Below, in pieces: positions 1-8,324 of a stretch of DNA of 46,593 nt. Under the pieces are notes generated by a model. The model made no database searches. It was not told the origin of the DNA and saw only the letters and a program-made list of their open reading frames with translations. This stretch comes from Chloroflexota bacterium. GTDB lineage: Archaea > Iainarchaeota > Iainarchaeia > Iainarchaeales > GCA-2688035. Made by a program: the position numbers and the translations under genes. Location of the stretch: positions 1 through 46,593 of the forward strand of contig JAFCCG010000002.1 of assembly GCA_017610335.1 (NCBI GenBank). The letters run 5' to 3'. How positions within the stretch are numbered: position 1 is the stretch's first letter; every line of letters begins with the position of its first letter.

Positions 1-21
1 TTTTTTAAGGGGAATTAAGTT

Positions 22-999
22 ATGTCATCAAAAAATGAAGAGTTTTTCAAAGACAAAAAAATACTGGTTACAGGCGGAGCCGGCTCAATAGGCAGCGAAA
101 TTTTAAAAAATCTGCTCAAATTCGGGGCAAAAACTGTAAGAAGCATTGACATAAATGAAAACGGGCAATTTGAGCTAAAGCACGAATTAGAATCCACTGG
201 AAATGCAAGTTTCTTTATTGGAGACATCAGGGACAGGGGCAGAATGCTGATGGCGGTAGAAGACATTGATATCATTTTTCACGCAGCAGCCCTGAAACAG
301 GTTCCGTTATGCGAATACAACCCGTTTGAAGCGGTTAAGACAAACGTGTTTGGAACACAAAACCTTATTGAGGCAGCACTTCAGGCAGGGGTTAAAAAAA
401 TGGTTACAATAAGCACTGACAAGGCCGTGAATCCCGTAAATGTCATGGGGGCAACAAAGCTTCTTGCAGAAAGATTAACAATTTCAGCAAACAGCTACAA
501 AGGCAAGAAAAAAACAGTTTTTTCATGCGTCAGGTTTGGAAATGTTCTGGACTCAAATGGCTCAATCATACCTTTGCTGAAAAAACAGATTAAGGCAGGA
601 GGTCCTGTAACAATTACAGATAATGGAATGACAAGGTTTGTTATGAGCATTCCAAAAGCAATTGGCCTTGTTCTTGAAGCAACAAGGGAAGCACAAGGCG
701 GAGACATCTTTGTACTAAAAATGCCAATAGTTAGGATAAAAGACTTAGCGGAAGTCATGATTGAAGAGCTTGCTCCAAAATATGGTTTTAAGCAGGATGA
801 AATTGAAAGAAAGATAATTGGAAGAAGGTATGGAGAAAAGCTGTTTGAAGAGCTTATGACTTCTGATGAGTGCAGGAATATGGAAGAGTCCGAAGAAATG
901 TTCAAAATTCATTCAATGGAAAGGCTTGTTCAATTCAGGAAAAAAAAGCCAAAGAAAACAAAAGGAATTCATACGATTCAGAAAACGGAAAGCTGTTAA
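22..999 (+). CDS. UDP-N-acetylhexosamine 4,6-dehydratase (CapD/FlaA1/PseB-type SDR)
   Basis: Extended SDR enzyme expected to convert UDP-GlcNAc to a 4-keto-6-deoxy sugar, the entry step to rare amino sugars and nonulosonic acids. Seen: Rossmann motif TGGAGSIGSE near residue 18, FHAAALKQVP, and the family signature STDKAVNPVNVMGATK. The usual YxxxK tyrosine is Met, as known for the WbpM-like branch, with the TDK Asp-Lys present. The start follows an AAGGGG ribosome-binding site. The last residues (…TIQKTESC) look wrong: another frame just downstream reads NSYDSENGKLLSKKETREM and on to a stop at 1046, which resembles the normal family C-terminus, so the tail appears frameshifted. Upstream context is outside the window. 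A decayed second copy lies at 2472-2820. The family call is firm; the exact product (inverting or retaining) is open. Confidence 0.88.
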   Translation: MSSKNEEFFKDKKILVTGGAGSIGSEILKNLLKFGAKTVRSIDINENGQFELKHELESTGNASFFIGDIRDRGRMLMAVEDIDIIFHAAALKQVPLCEYNPFEAVKTNVFGTQNLIEAALQAGVKKMVTISTDKAVNPVNVMGATKLLAERLTISANSYKGKKKTVFSCVRFGNVLDSNGSIIPLLKKQIKAGGPVTITDNGMTRFVMSIPKAIGLVLEATREAQGGDIFVLKMPIVRIKDLAEVMIEELAPKYGFKQDEIERKIIGRRYGEKLFEELMTSDECRNMEESEEMFKIHSMERLVQFRKKKPKKTKGIHTIQKTESC

Positions 1000-1067
1000 G
1001 CAAGAAAGAAACAAGAGAAATGCTGAAAGAGGCAAAAGTTCTTTAAAAAAACATTGAAAAACATAAG

Positions 1068-1079
1068 AAATTAAATAGC
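1068..1079 (+). promoter_or_regulatory. Candidate TATA box for the methyltransferase gene
   Basis: AAATTAAATAGC lies about 110 bases before the ATG at 1189, in the only non-coding stretch between the dehydratase and the methyltransferase. The gene also has a clear AAGGTGAC ribosome-binding site about 9 bases before its ATG, so this would be a leadered transcript. Confidence 0.35.
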
Positions 1080-1188
1080 TCCATTTCAAAACAATAAACT
1101 GAAGAAAATTTGCATTTCCTGCGAAAACAGGTAAAAAAATAAAAATTCTAAAAAGCAAAATTAAATTGGAAAAGAAGGTGACAAAAAA

Positions 1189-1860
1189 ATGAAATGCCCG
1201 AATTGTGGAGCAAGATTTTATGAAAAAAAAATAGTAAAAAAAACCTTTACCAAAATAGACAATGTAAAAAATCTTAATGTTGGATGTGGAGAAGAAGAAC
1301 TTGTTAAAGGATGGCTCAATATTGGACTATTTTCAGAAGACAAAATCCCTTATGGTTCAATCATAAGCAAGAACGGAACAAGAGTATTGAATTTTGATTT
1401 AACACAAAATCTTCCATTGCCCGAAAATAGCATAGAGTATGTATATGGAAGCCATTTTATTGAACATTTGAGTTTCAACGACGGTTTAATGTTTTTGAAA
1501 AGAATGCACACAGTTATGAAAAAAGGCGGAGTAATCAGGCAATGTTTTCCAGACCTTGAATTGTGGATTAAAAACTATTATGAAAACAACAATAAATTTT
1601 TTAACGAATACAAGTCAACGTTTTCTTCATGCAAGCAGGCAAAAACCAAGGGACAGATTTTTATGACACAAGTTCATGCTTTTGGCCACAGATGGGGTTA
1701 CGATTTTGATTCAATGAAAGATTCCTTTGAAAGGGCAGGATTTTCAAATGTTGCCAAAAAAAAAGTTCATGAAAGTTTGATACCGGAAATTAAGAAAATA
1801 GAGCCCTGTTGGAGAGGGCGGGTTCTGGAAACGGCTTATGTTGAAGCTAAAAAAGCTTGA
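1189..1860 (+). CDS. Class I SAM-dependent methyltransferase with N-terminal CxxC
   Basis: Predicted methyltransferase of the type 11 group. Seen: an N-terminal MKCPNCG zinc-ribbon-like CxxC, SAM motif I LNVGCG near residue 30, the D of NFDLTQNLPLP, and FIEHLS typical of motif III. 223 aa is a normal length. The GGTGA ribosome-binding site at about 1175-1179 supports the ATG at 1189. It sits between two copies of the dehydratase tail, so it belongs to the segment that separates the duplicated copies. A sugar O- or N-methylation role in glycan assembly is inferred only from context. Confidence 0.8.
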   Translation: MKCPNCGARFYEKKIVKKTFTKIDNVKNLNVGCGEEELVKGWLNIGLFSEDKIPYGSIISKNGTRVLNFDLTQNLPLPENSIEYVYGSHFIEHLSFNDGLMFLKRMHTVMKKGGVIRQCFPDLELWIKNYYENNNKFFNEYKSTFSSCKQAKTKGQIFMTQVHAFGHRWGYDFDSMKDSFERAGFSNVAKKKVHESLIPEIKKIEPCWRGRVLETAYVEAKKA

Positions 1861-1871
1861 AAGGGATTAAC

Positions 1872-2393
1872 ATGAAAAAAAGAAAAAGAACTGTTCAGAA
1901 CAAGGCAAACAGCTTTAATGCCATAAGGCATGCCATAAAAGAATTTGAAAAAATTTATGGCAAGAAAGTAAGCCATATAGTGCTATTGCAGCCAACCTCT
2001 CCATTTAGGGAAGCAAGGCATATTAACAAGGCATTAGAAAAGTTTTTTGAATCAAAAGCAAATTCGCTTTCCTCTGTTGTAAAAGCAAAAGATGGAAACA
2101 AATTCCTGGTTTATCTTAAAAAAGGAAAGCCAATAATTCTTTCAACAGGAATGGAAACAATGCAGGAGATTCAAAACGCATTGGAAGTCATTTATAAGAC
2201 GGGCAACAAAAAAATAATCGCTCTGCATTGCACCACCAATTATCCCTGCGACTTAAAGCAAGTGAACTTGAATGCAATGCTTTCGATGAAAGAAGAGCTT
2301 GACTGTCTTGTGGGATTCTCAGACCATAGCTTAAGCATGGTTGTGCCAGGTGCAGCCAGTGCATTTGAAAACAGCTTACAGAAAGCAATTTGA
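1872..2393 (+). pseudogene. Fused fragments of a CMP-nonulosonate synthetase and a nonulosonate synthase
   Basis: One open frame joins two unrelated enzyme pieces. Residues from about 30 to 75 match the middle of NeuA/PseF-type CMP-sugar synthetases (HIVLLQPTSPFREA, SLSSVVKA). From about residue 85 it matches the middle of NeuB/PseI-type synthases (KPIILSTGMETMQEIQNA, ALHCTTNYPCDL, VGFSDHS). Both lack their catalytic ends: no N-terminal nucleotide-binding loop for the synthetase and no C-terminal antifreeze-like domain for the synthase. An ATG at 1872 follows AAAGGGA, so it could be translated, but I read it as a deletion relic rather than a working bifunctional enzyme. Confidence 0.7.
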
Positions 2394-2478
2394 CTGCAGG
2401 AAAGGAATGCTTCCGATTACTGAAAAGATTGCAAAAAAGGTTTTAACCCTGCCATTTCATGCAAAAATCAAAGCATAA
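2394..2478 (+). pseudogene. C-terminal remnant of a DegT/DnrJ-family sugar aminotransferase
   Basis: In the frame of 2407 the sequence reads DCRKGMLPITEKIAKKVL then TLPFHAKIKA and stops at 2476-2478. This resembles the end of PLP-dependent UDP-4-keto-sugar aminotransferases (PseC/LegC group), where PxTEKIAKxVLxLPxH is common. Nothing else of the roughly 380-aa protein is present. It lies directly between the NeuA/NeuB fusion and the truncated dehydratase, completing a set of pieces from one pathway. Confidence 0.5.
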
Positions 2479-2820
2479 GAAGCCTTGACATAAATGAGAA
2501 CAGGCAATTTGAGCTCAAGCACGAGCTTGGAAACCCAAAAAATATTGGCTTTCTGATTGGAGATATCAGGGACAGGGAAAGAATGATGATGGCGGTGGAA
2601 GATATTGAGAGAAAAATCATTGGAAGAAGGTATGGAGAAAAGCTGTTTGAAGAGCTTATGACTTCTGATGAGTGCAGGAATATGGAAGAGTCCGAAGAAA
2701 TGTTCAAAATTCATTCAATGGAAAGGCTTGTTGGAATTCATATGATTCAGAAAACGGAAAGCTGTTAAGCAAGAAAGAAACAAGAGAAATGCTGAAAGAG
2801 GCAAAAGTTCTTTAAAAAAA
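2472..2820 (+). pseudogene. Second, internally deleted copy of the 4,6-dehydratase gene
   Basis: The 5' part (about 2479-2605) matches 141-265 of the intact gene (SLDINENRQFELKHEL, GDIRDRERMMMAVEDIE). It then jumps directly to sequence matching about 805-999 (RKIIGRRYGEKLFEELMTSDE). Roughly 540 bases covering the active site are gone, in frame, with the junction at a short GAxATTGA match shared by both sides. A further 33-base in-phase deletion lies near the end. The copy continues for about 50 bases past the stop, as in copy 1 (AAGCAAGAAAGAAACAAGAG). It cannot be an active dehydratase. Confidence 0.85.
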
Positions 2821-2827
2821 AAAGAGA

Positions 2828-3787
2828 GTGAAAAAAATGAGACCAATATATGATGTACCAGTTATACAAATTGACGTAACCAATGCATGCACGCATGAAT
2901 GCGCAAATTGCACAAGGTTTGTAGGACACTACAAAAAGCCGTTTTTTATGGACCTGAAAACCGTAGAAAAAGCCCTTGATTCAGTTAAAGACTTTCCAAA
3001 AAACATAGGATTAATGGGTGGAGAGCCTACACTGCACCCGCAATTTGAAGAAATTTGCAAGCTTTACCAGGAAAAAATTCCGGAAAAAAGAAGGAGGAGA
3101 TTCTGGACATCCGGCTACAAATGGAAAGAATATGAAAAAATTATCAAAGAAACTTTTGACATGGACATAATAAGTTACAATGACCACTCAAACAAAGACG
3201 AAGGCTGGCACCAGCCATTGCTTATTGCTTCCGACGAAATAATAGAAGACAAGGAGCTAATGTGGAAGTTAATTGATGACTGTTGGATTCAAAAAAGATG
3301 GTCTCCCTCAATAACTCCAAAAGGTGCATTCTTCTGTGAGGTTGCAGCAGCCCTTGACATGATGTTTGATGGTCCAGGAGGCTGGCCAATTGAAAAAGAC
3401 TGGTGGAAAAAAGAGCCAAAAGACTTCCAAGACCAGGTTAAAAGATACTGCGTAATGTGCAGTGCCGCAATCCCTTTAGAGATTCCAAGCAGCCACTTAC
3501 AGTACGACATTATATCAAAAGGAAACCTGAAAAGACTTGAAAAAATTGGCTCGCCAAAATACCTAAAAAAAGCATTCAAAATATATGACAAAAAATACAC
3601 CTATGAAGACTACAAAAAATACTTCAAAAACTGGGCGCCTGGGCATTACAGGGATTTTGTTCAGCATGATCCAAAAAAAAGGGAAAAGGACACTGAAATA
3701 AAAAAGCCTTGGGCAACCTTTGACAAAAACGAAGTATGTAATGCAGGCCTAAATGCCAAAGAAAAAAAGGTAAAAGGAAAACAGTAA
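2828..3787 (+). CDS. Radical SAM domain protein
   Basis: Predicted [4Fe-4S] radical SAM enzyme of unknown substrate. Seen: the cluster motif CTHECANC (CxxxCxxC) at about residues 21-28, the glycine motif GLMGGEPTLHP near residue 60 (the GGEP SAM-binding element), and later cysteines in FFCEV and YCVMCSA that could hold an auxiliary cluster. 319 aa. The start is GTG 2828 or ATG 2837; both follow AAAGAGAG. The frame stays open for 26 codons beyond the TAA at 3785 (to 3868), so the C-terminus may have been shortened. Proteins of this group often sit beside glycosyltransferases in surface glycan loci, as here. Confidence 0.8.
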   Translation: MKKMRPIYDVPVIQIDVTNACTHECANCTRFVGHYKKPFFMDLKTVEKALDSVKDFPKNIGLMGGEPTLHPQFEEICKLYQEKIPEKRRRRFWTSGYKWKEYEKIIKETFDMDIISYNDHSNKDEGWHQPLLIASDEIIEDKELMWKLIDDCWIQKRWSPSITPKGAFFCEVAAALDMMFDGPGGWPIEKDWWKKEPKDFQDQVKRYCVMCSAAIPLEIPSSHLQYDIISKGNLKRLEKIGSPKYLKKAFKIYDKKYTYEDYKKYFKNWAPGHYRDFVQHDPKKREKDTEIKKPWATFDKNEVCNAGLNAKEKKVKGKQ

Positions 3788-3883
3788 AAGCAATTCTTGC
3801 AGCAAACACTAAACAAAACAGGCGAATGCAAGTTGCCAGAAAAGCCTGAACAAAAAAAAAGATTTTAAACAAGATTGTACCAA

Positions 3884-4081
3884 ATGACTTTAAATAAAAG
3901 CAAAAAACTAGGTAAAAAGCCTTACGCCAAACAAAAGCAAAATTCCAGTAAATTTGACATTGACAATGCTTTCAAATATATCAATGATCAAAATCTTGAA
4001 AAGAAGATTTTGAAAAGACATAGGAACAGGCAATGGGTCAAAAAGAATTGGATGGGAATGAATGCAAATGCTGATAACTAA
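3884..4081 (+). CDS. Small basic ORF, unknown; possible frameshifted 5' part of the following GT2
   Basis: 65 codons from an ATG directly after GATTGTACCAA, a string also found upstream of the radical SAM genes near 9357 and 13620. The product is rich in Lys, Asn and Gln with no domain I recognise. It overlaps the start of the GT2 by 20 bases in another frame. Since GT2 catalytic domains normally start close to the N-terminus and the next ORF carries about 85 unassigned residues first, this could be the separated 5' end of a once longer gene. It could equally be a chance ORF. Confidence 0.3.
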   Translation: MTLNKSKKLGKKPYAKQKQNSSKFDIDNAFKYINDQNLEKKILKRHRNRQWVKKNWMGMNANADN

Positions 4082-4976
4082 CCAAGAGGCTGAACCAAAT
4101 TATTACTTTTCAAAGCCTGAAAAAAAGCCAAAGCCGGTACCAGGTGAAAGAGCAAGAACATTTCAGGATAAAACTATCTCAGGTCTTAACAGCGCAAGGT
4201 ATGCTGTGGAAGAGCCATTGAAGCTAAGGCTCCTAAGAATGTTGCATAAGAAAGAGTACTCAACACAGGAAAAGAACCCTTTGGTTACTGTTTACACACC
4301 AACTTATAACAGGGCAAAACTTTTGATGGAACGGGCTTTGCCGTCTGTTCTTGACCAAAGCTACAAAAATATAGAATATATTATTATTGGAGACTGCTGC
4401 ACTGATGAAACAGCAGACCTTGTCAAATCAATGAAAGATAAGAGGATTAGGTTTTACAACCTGCCAAAAAAGTGCAGTAACTTTCCCCAAGATGTAAAAG
4501 GCAGATGGTTTGCAGGGCCTGTTGGGCCGTCCAACGTCGCCCTTGATAAGGCAAAAGGCAAGTGGATTGCCCGCATTGACGACGATGACTCGTTTACAAA
4601 GGACCATATAGAATTACTGTTGAGATTTGCACAGGAAGGAAACTATGAATTTGTTTCGGCTGCCTATAAAGCAAAAAGACAGGGCAAAGAATATGTAGTG
4701 GATGTGAAAGATATTATCCCCAAAATTGGCGGAACCTCAACCTGGCTTTACCGTTCCTATTTAAAGAGTTTTAAGTATAATATAAACTGCTGGAGAAAGA
4801 ACTGGAACTGCGTCAATGATACAGACCTTGTTTACCGCCTGTATAAAGCAGGAGTGAGAATGGACTTTTTGGACAAGGTTGTTTCCTATGTGTTTCCAAG
4901 GCCTGGAGAGCAGACAATTGGCATTGAGGCCTACAAAGAAGCTGAAAAGGAAGGGCGAAAAACCTATAATGAGTGA
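4062..4976 (+). CDS. Family 2 glycosyltransferase (GT-A fold)
   Basis: Predicted inverting nucleotide-sugar glycosyltransferase acting on the cytoplasmic face. Seen: VTVYTPTYNRAKLL near residue 87 (start of the GT-A domain), IIIGDCCTDET (first acidic motif), and IARIDDDDSF at about residue 180 (the DxD metal/nucleotide motif). The catalytic domain only begins at about residue 85; the preceding part is Lys/Pro-rich and not recognised. The ribosome-binding site is poor and the start is uncertain. It is the last plus-strand gene before a convergent flippase gene. Confidence 0.8.
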   Translation: MQMLITNQEAEPNYYFSKPEKKPKPVPGERARTFQDKTISGLNSARYAVEEPLKLRLLRMLHKKEYSTQEKNPLVTVYTPTYNRAKLLMERALPSVLDQSYKNIEYIIIGDCCTDETADLVKSMKDKRIRFYNLPKKCSNFPQDVKGRWFAGPVGPSNVALDKAKGKWIARIDDDDSFTKDHIELLLRFAQEGNYEFVSAAYKAKRQGKEYVVDVKDIIPKIGGTSTWLYRSYLKSFKYNINCWRKNWNCVNDTDLVYRLYKAGVRMDFLDKVVSYVFPRPGEQTIGIEAYKEAEKEGRKTYNE

Positions 4977-4987
4977 ATTTTAAATAG

Positions 4988-5098
4988 CCTGATGTGCTTT
5001 CCTATGAATTTTGTTTGTTAGCCCAAAGCTCAATGCGGCATGAGGGTTATGACAAAAACAGGCCATTGCTGAAACAATACATGCAAGCAGTTAAATAA
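4988..5098 (+). pseudogene. Orphan 36-codon C-terminal fragment, family unknown
   Basis: Between stops, this frame reads PDVLSYEFCLLAQSSMRHEG then YDKNRPLLKQYMQAVK and stops at 5096-5098. It has protein-like composition, no start codon, and fills the gap between the GT2 and the convergent flippase, overlapping the flippase stop by a few bases. Given the other gene-tail relics nearby, I read it as the leftover 3' end of a deleted gene. I do not recognise the family. Confidence 0.3.
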
Positions 5099-6662
5099 AC
5101 CGCTTTATAAAGTGTCTTATTGGACCGATTCTTACACCTGTTTTCTTTTCTATAGACCTCAAAATGTCAATATCTTCTGGCTGAAGGCCCCTGAAAGCAA
5201 CAAAAAACAAGCCATAAAGGAAAAGAAAGCTAACACCAAGAGCAATCAAAAGAATAAAGTTTAACGGAAAAGCAAGGGACTCAAGGCTCGGCAAGGCATT
5301 CTTTAAAAAGTAAAACAGGATAATTGAAAGGCAGGCAACAAAAGTTGGCACAGAATATGCCTTGTTGTATGGATGCAACTTTGTGAAAGCAAACACTTCC
5401 AGAAAGGCCATAAAATTCCACAGCACATAAGAAAAGGATGTTGCAAGAGCAGCACCAATTATTGCGTTTCCACTGGCTTCAAATAATGAAATAAGCCAAA
5501 GGTTGAGAAAAATATTGAAAACACTGCATATTACCGTGTTAAAAAAAATAAGCTTTGTCTTTTTGATGCTTTCAAGAATTGAACTGACAGGGCCAATACA
5601 GCTTACTATAAAAATGCCTGAAGCAAGAATTATCATTGCTGTTGCACCCTGAACATAAACCGGGCCAAACAGCACCGCCAAAATTCCGCGGCTGAACAAG
5701 ACTGTGAAAAGAAAAACAGGGAAAATCAGGGAAAAAATCCACCTTGTGACAATCTTGAACATTTTTTGCATTTCTGCCATTTTTTTTTGCGCATAAAGCC
5801 CGGTTATTATGGGCAAAAAAAGCGAGCCAAAAGCAAACGGCGCTACCAAAAGCAGGTTTGCAGTAGGCGTTGCAACGCCGTAAATTCCTGCATCATAAGC
5901 CTGGCTAAGGTGGCCAAGCATTATTATATCAATTGAACTCAGCAATACACTAAAAAATCCAATCGCAAGCAATGGCCAGCTATAACTTAAAACATCTTTC
6001 ATGTCATTGTAATGTTTTAATCCAGAACCAAATATTGGAAAAACCTTTTTTTGAACAAAATAAAGAGACAAAACAAATGCTGTAATAATACTTAATACAA
6101 TTCCAACAACTGCTCCAAAAAGCCCAAAGCCAAGCAAAAGCAAAATTCCTGTAAACCCTACTTTTGCAACATTTTCCAGCACATTTCTGATTAAAATCTT
6201 ATACTCTATTTTTTTGAAAGCCACAGTTACAATCATTAAACTTGAGGTAAGTGTAAAGAAAGGTAAAGAAATTGAAAACAGTTGCAAAACAGATGTAAGT
6301 TCAGGATTGTGAAAGAAGGTAACAGCAAGCCAGTCAGAGGAAAAAAACAATGCAATTGCAAGAACTATTGACAAAATTAGCTGGACTTTTAATGCAAATC
6401 TAATTACACCCCTTGCATTTTCATCTTTTCCTAAAGCATTGTGTCTTGCCACAAAATGCATAATACCCTGATAAAGTCCAAAAGCAGCAAAGACAGTTAA
6501 AATTCCAACAATACTAACTCCAATTGAAAAAACACCAAATGCTTCAGGACCAAGACCGCGTGCTACAAGCACTCTGTAAAGATATGACAAAACCTTGCTT
6601 ATGGCAAATCCTGCAAAGTAAAATCCAGCACCCTTTGCAATCAACGAAAGATCTTTGCCCAA
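5091..6662 (-). CDS. Wzx/RfbX-type polysaccharide flippase
   Basis: 523-aa polytopic membrane protein of the MATE/MVF-like oligosaccharide exporter superfamily, expected to flip lipid-linked glycans across the membrane. Seen: N-terminal KGAGFYFAGFAISKVLSYLY then RVLVARGLGPEAFGVFSIG, the classic start of this family, followed by about 12-14 hydrophobic segments with short basic loops. Start MGKDLSL. The upstream GT39-type gene ends only 4 bases away, so the two are probably co-transcribed. A second, unrelated-looking flippase lies at 16547-17980. Confidence 0.88.
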   Translation of the reverse strand: MGKDLSLIAKGAGFYFAGFAISKVLSYLYRVLVARGLGPEAFGVFSIGVSIVGILTVFAAFGLYQGIMHFVARHNALGKDENARGVIRFALKVQLILSIVLAIALFFSSDWLAVTFFHNPELTSVLQLFSISLPFFTLTSSLMIVTVAFKKIEYKILIRNVLENVAKVGFTGILLLLGFGLFGAVVGIVLSIITAFVLSLYFVQKKVFPIFGSGLKHYNDMKDVLSYSWPLLAIGFFSVLLSSIDIIMLGHLSQAYDAGIYGVATPTANLLLVAPFAFGSLFLPIITGLYAQKKMAEMQKMFKIVTRWIFSLIFPVFLFTVLFSRGILAVLFGPVYVQGATAMIILASGIFIVSCIGPVSSILESIKKTKLIFFNTVICSVFNIFLNLWLISLFEASGNAIIGAALATSFSYVLWNFMAFLEVFAFTKLHPYNKAYSVPTFVACLSIILFYFLKNALPSLESLAFPLNFILLIALGVSFLFLYGLFFVAFRGLQPEDIDILRSIEKKTGVRIGPIRHFIKRFI

Positions 6663-6666
6663 AAAA

Positions 6667-8220
6667 TCACCGGTTTACCCCATATAAATTTGAACAGCCA
6701 TCTGAAAAAACTTTTACCAACTTGCCCTGACTTTCAAGCTCTTCCAAAACATCTTTGTTCCATGGATTTTTGTAACATGTTTCAGCCAAATGAGTTATGC
6801 CTGATTCATTCAGCTTTAAATAAAGTTGCTCAGATTCCAATCTCATAAAAGTTGTTGGTGAAATTGCTTCTTTGCCGGCAATAAATTCAATCTGTCTTGT
6901 CTTATTTCCATGAATTACAATCTTGCTTTCATCAGGAAGATCTTTAACAAACTCATACAAAGGAACATGATTGTTATAATCCTGATTAAAATGCAGTGCA
7001 TAAAAGCAGGAAAAGACTACAGCATATAATGCTAAAAGTAAGAAAAGTAAGGTGAAAAACTTTTTCCAGGGAAACTTTAATTCCTTAAAAGCATTTGAAA
7101 ACGCTATTCCAAGCAATGGCATAACAGGTAAGATCATCCTTCCCTGCACAAACATTCGGCCTCTTGAAATTACAGGAACAAGTGATATTGCAAAGCAAAC
7201 TGCAAGCAAAACAAACGACATGAACAAAGGGCTTCTTCTGTTACCCAAACCTTTAACAAGCCCGTAAAAAAGTAACATCAGAAAAGGAAAGCTTATCAAA
7301 GTAAAAACAGCAAACACCATTGAAGATGAAATACCAAAAGGCAGTGATTCAAAACCCTGCGGCAAAAAGAACCAAAAGCCGGCATTGAAATTTAAAGGGT
7401 AAAGAAAAATTGATTCAAATGTTGCAGAAACAGTGGATGTTACAAAAAGCTCGGTTACACCAGAATCAATAGCAGAGCTTACGCCGCCTGTTGCTGCAAA
7501 GCTTATGACAAACCAGGCAGAAAAAAGAAGAATTGCTGCAACAACAAAGCAAACAGCCGGAGAAATGCTTTTGAAATCCCTTGAAGGCATTTTTTTCAGC
7601 AGTGCATAAAGGAAAAAAACAAAAAATACAGGAACAAGAATTGTTGCACTTTCCTTTGAAATGGCAAGAAGCATTAATGCAAACGGCATTACAACAATAA
7701 ACTTTTTGCTTCCTGTTTCAAGATAACGCCAGTAAACAAAAAAGCAAAACAACACTGTTACAGAAGCAAGTGTTTCAAGGTAATTTACTCCGCCAAAAAT
7801 AACCAGTAGTGGTTGTATTGCTACAAAAGCAAAGCCAAAAATCCAGTTTTTTGGAAACATTCTTTTCAGCAAAATGAAAGACAAAAGCAATTGCAGAAAT
7901 GAAAAAATAACCGGAAAAATTTTTGCCACGGCAAGAGTAACAGGAATTTGAAACAGAATAAAAAATCCAGAAGTTAAAAAATGGAACAATGGAACAGGCA
8001 TGTCAACAACACCTGCTTTAGGTATTCCCTGAAAAGGAATTGCATAATTTTGCACAATGTATTTTGTAATAGTCAAATGGTACATGCTGTCGGTTAAAGC
8101 TGTATCAGGAAGCATAAAAAGCACGAAAATTCTGGCCAAAATAGCCAAAAGTATTATGGCTGAAAAGATTTTCACTTCAAGGCTTTGCCTAAAAAAACCC
8201 TGAAAAAAATTGAACTGCAT
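6667..8220 (-). CDS. GT39-type (ArnT/PMT-like) membrane glycosyltransferase
   Basis: 517-aa integral membrane protein with about 11-12 hydrophobic segments, then a soluble C-terminal part from about residue 420. The first outside loop carries acidic residues (LPDTALTDSMYHL) where GT-C enzymes keep their catalytic Asp. Such enzymes take the sugar from a polyprenyl-phosphate donor on the outer face. The family is inferred from topology and this loop. A minus-strand TATA box (about 8242-8254) sits 27 bases from the ATG, which suggests a leaderless message shared with the flippase. Confidence 0.7.
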   Translation of the reverse strand: MQFNFFQGFFRQSLEVKIFSAIILLAILARIFVLFMLPDTALTDSMYHLTITKYIVQNYAIPFQGIPKAGVVDMPVPLFHFLTSGFFILFQIPVTLAVAKIFPVIFSFLQLLLSFILLKRMFPKNWIFGFAFVAIQPLLVIFGGVNYLETLASVTVLFCFFVYWRYLETGSKKFIVVMPFALMLLAISKESATILVPVFFVFFLYALLKKMPSRDFKSISPAVCFVVAAILLFSAWFVISFAATGGVSSAIDSGVTELFVTSTVSATFESIFLYPLNFNAGFWFFLPQGFESLPFGISSSMVFAVFTLISFPFLMLLFYGLVKGLGNRRSPLFMSFVLLAVCFAISLVPVISRGRMFVQGRMILPVMPLLGIAFSNAFKELKFPWKKFFTLLFLLLALYAVVFSCFYALHFNQDYNNHVPLYEFVKDLPDESKIVIHGNKTRQIEFIAGKEAISPTTFMRLESEQLYLKLNESGITHLAETCYKNPWNKDVLEELESQGKLVKVFSDGCSNLYGVNR

Positions 8221-8241
8221 TTAATACAGTTAATCCAAAAA

Positions 8242-8254
8242 GGTATTTAAAGAA
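8242..8254 (-). promoter_or_regulatory. TATA box for the GT39/flippase operon
   Basis: On the minus strand the sequence is TTCTTTAAATACC, centred about 27 bases upstream of the ATG at 8220. This spacing leaves almost no 5' leader. Confidence 0.6.
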
Positions 8255-8324
8255 AAGGGCAAAGTTATAGTACGTTAATCAAAAAATAACGATTTTAAAA
8301 GAGTTAAAGGCAAAATTGATTACA

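Noticed and set aside
1872-2393. Functional bifunctional NeuA-NeuB enzyme
   Set aside because: Both parts lack essential ends: no N-terminal nucleotide-binding loop in the first part, no complete barrel or C-terminal domain in the second.
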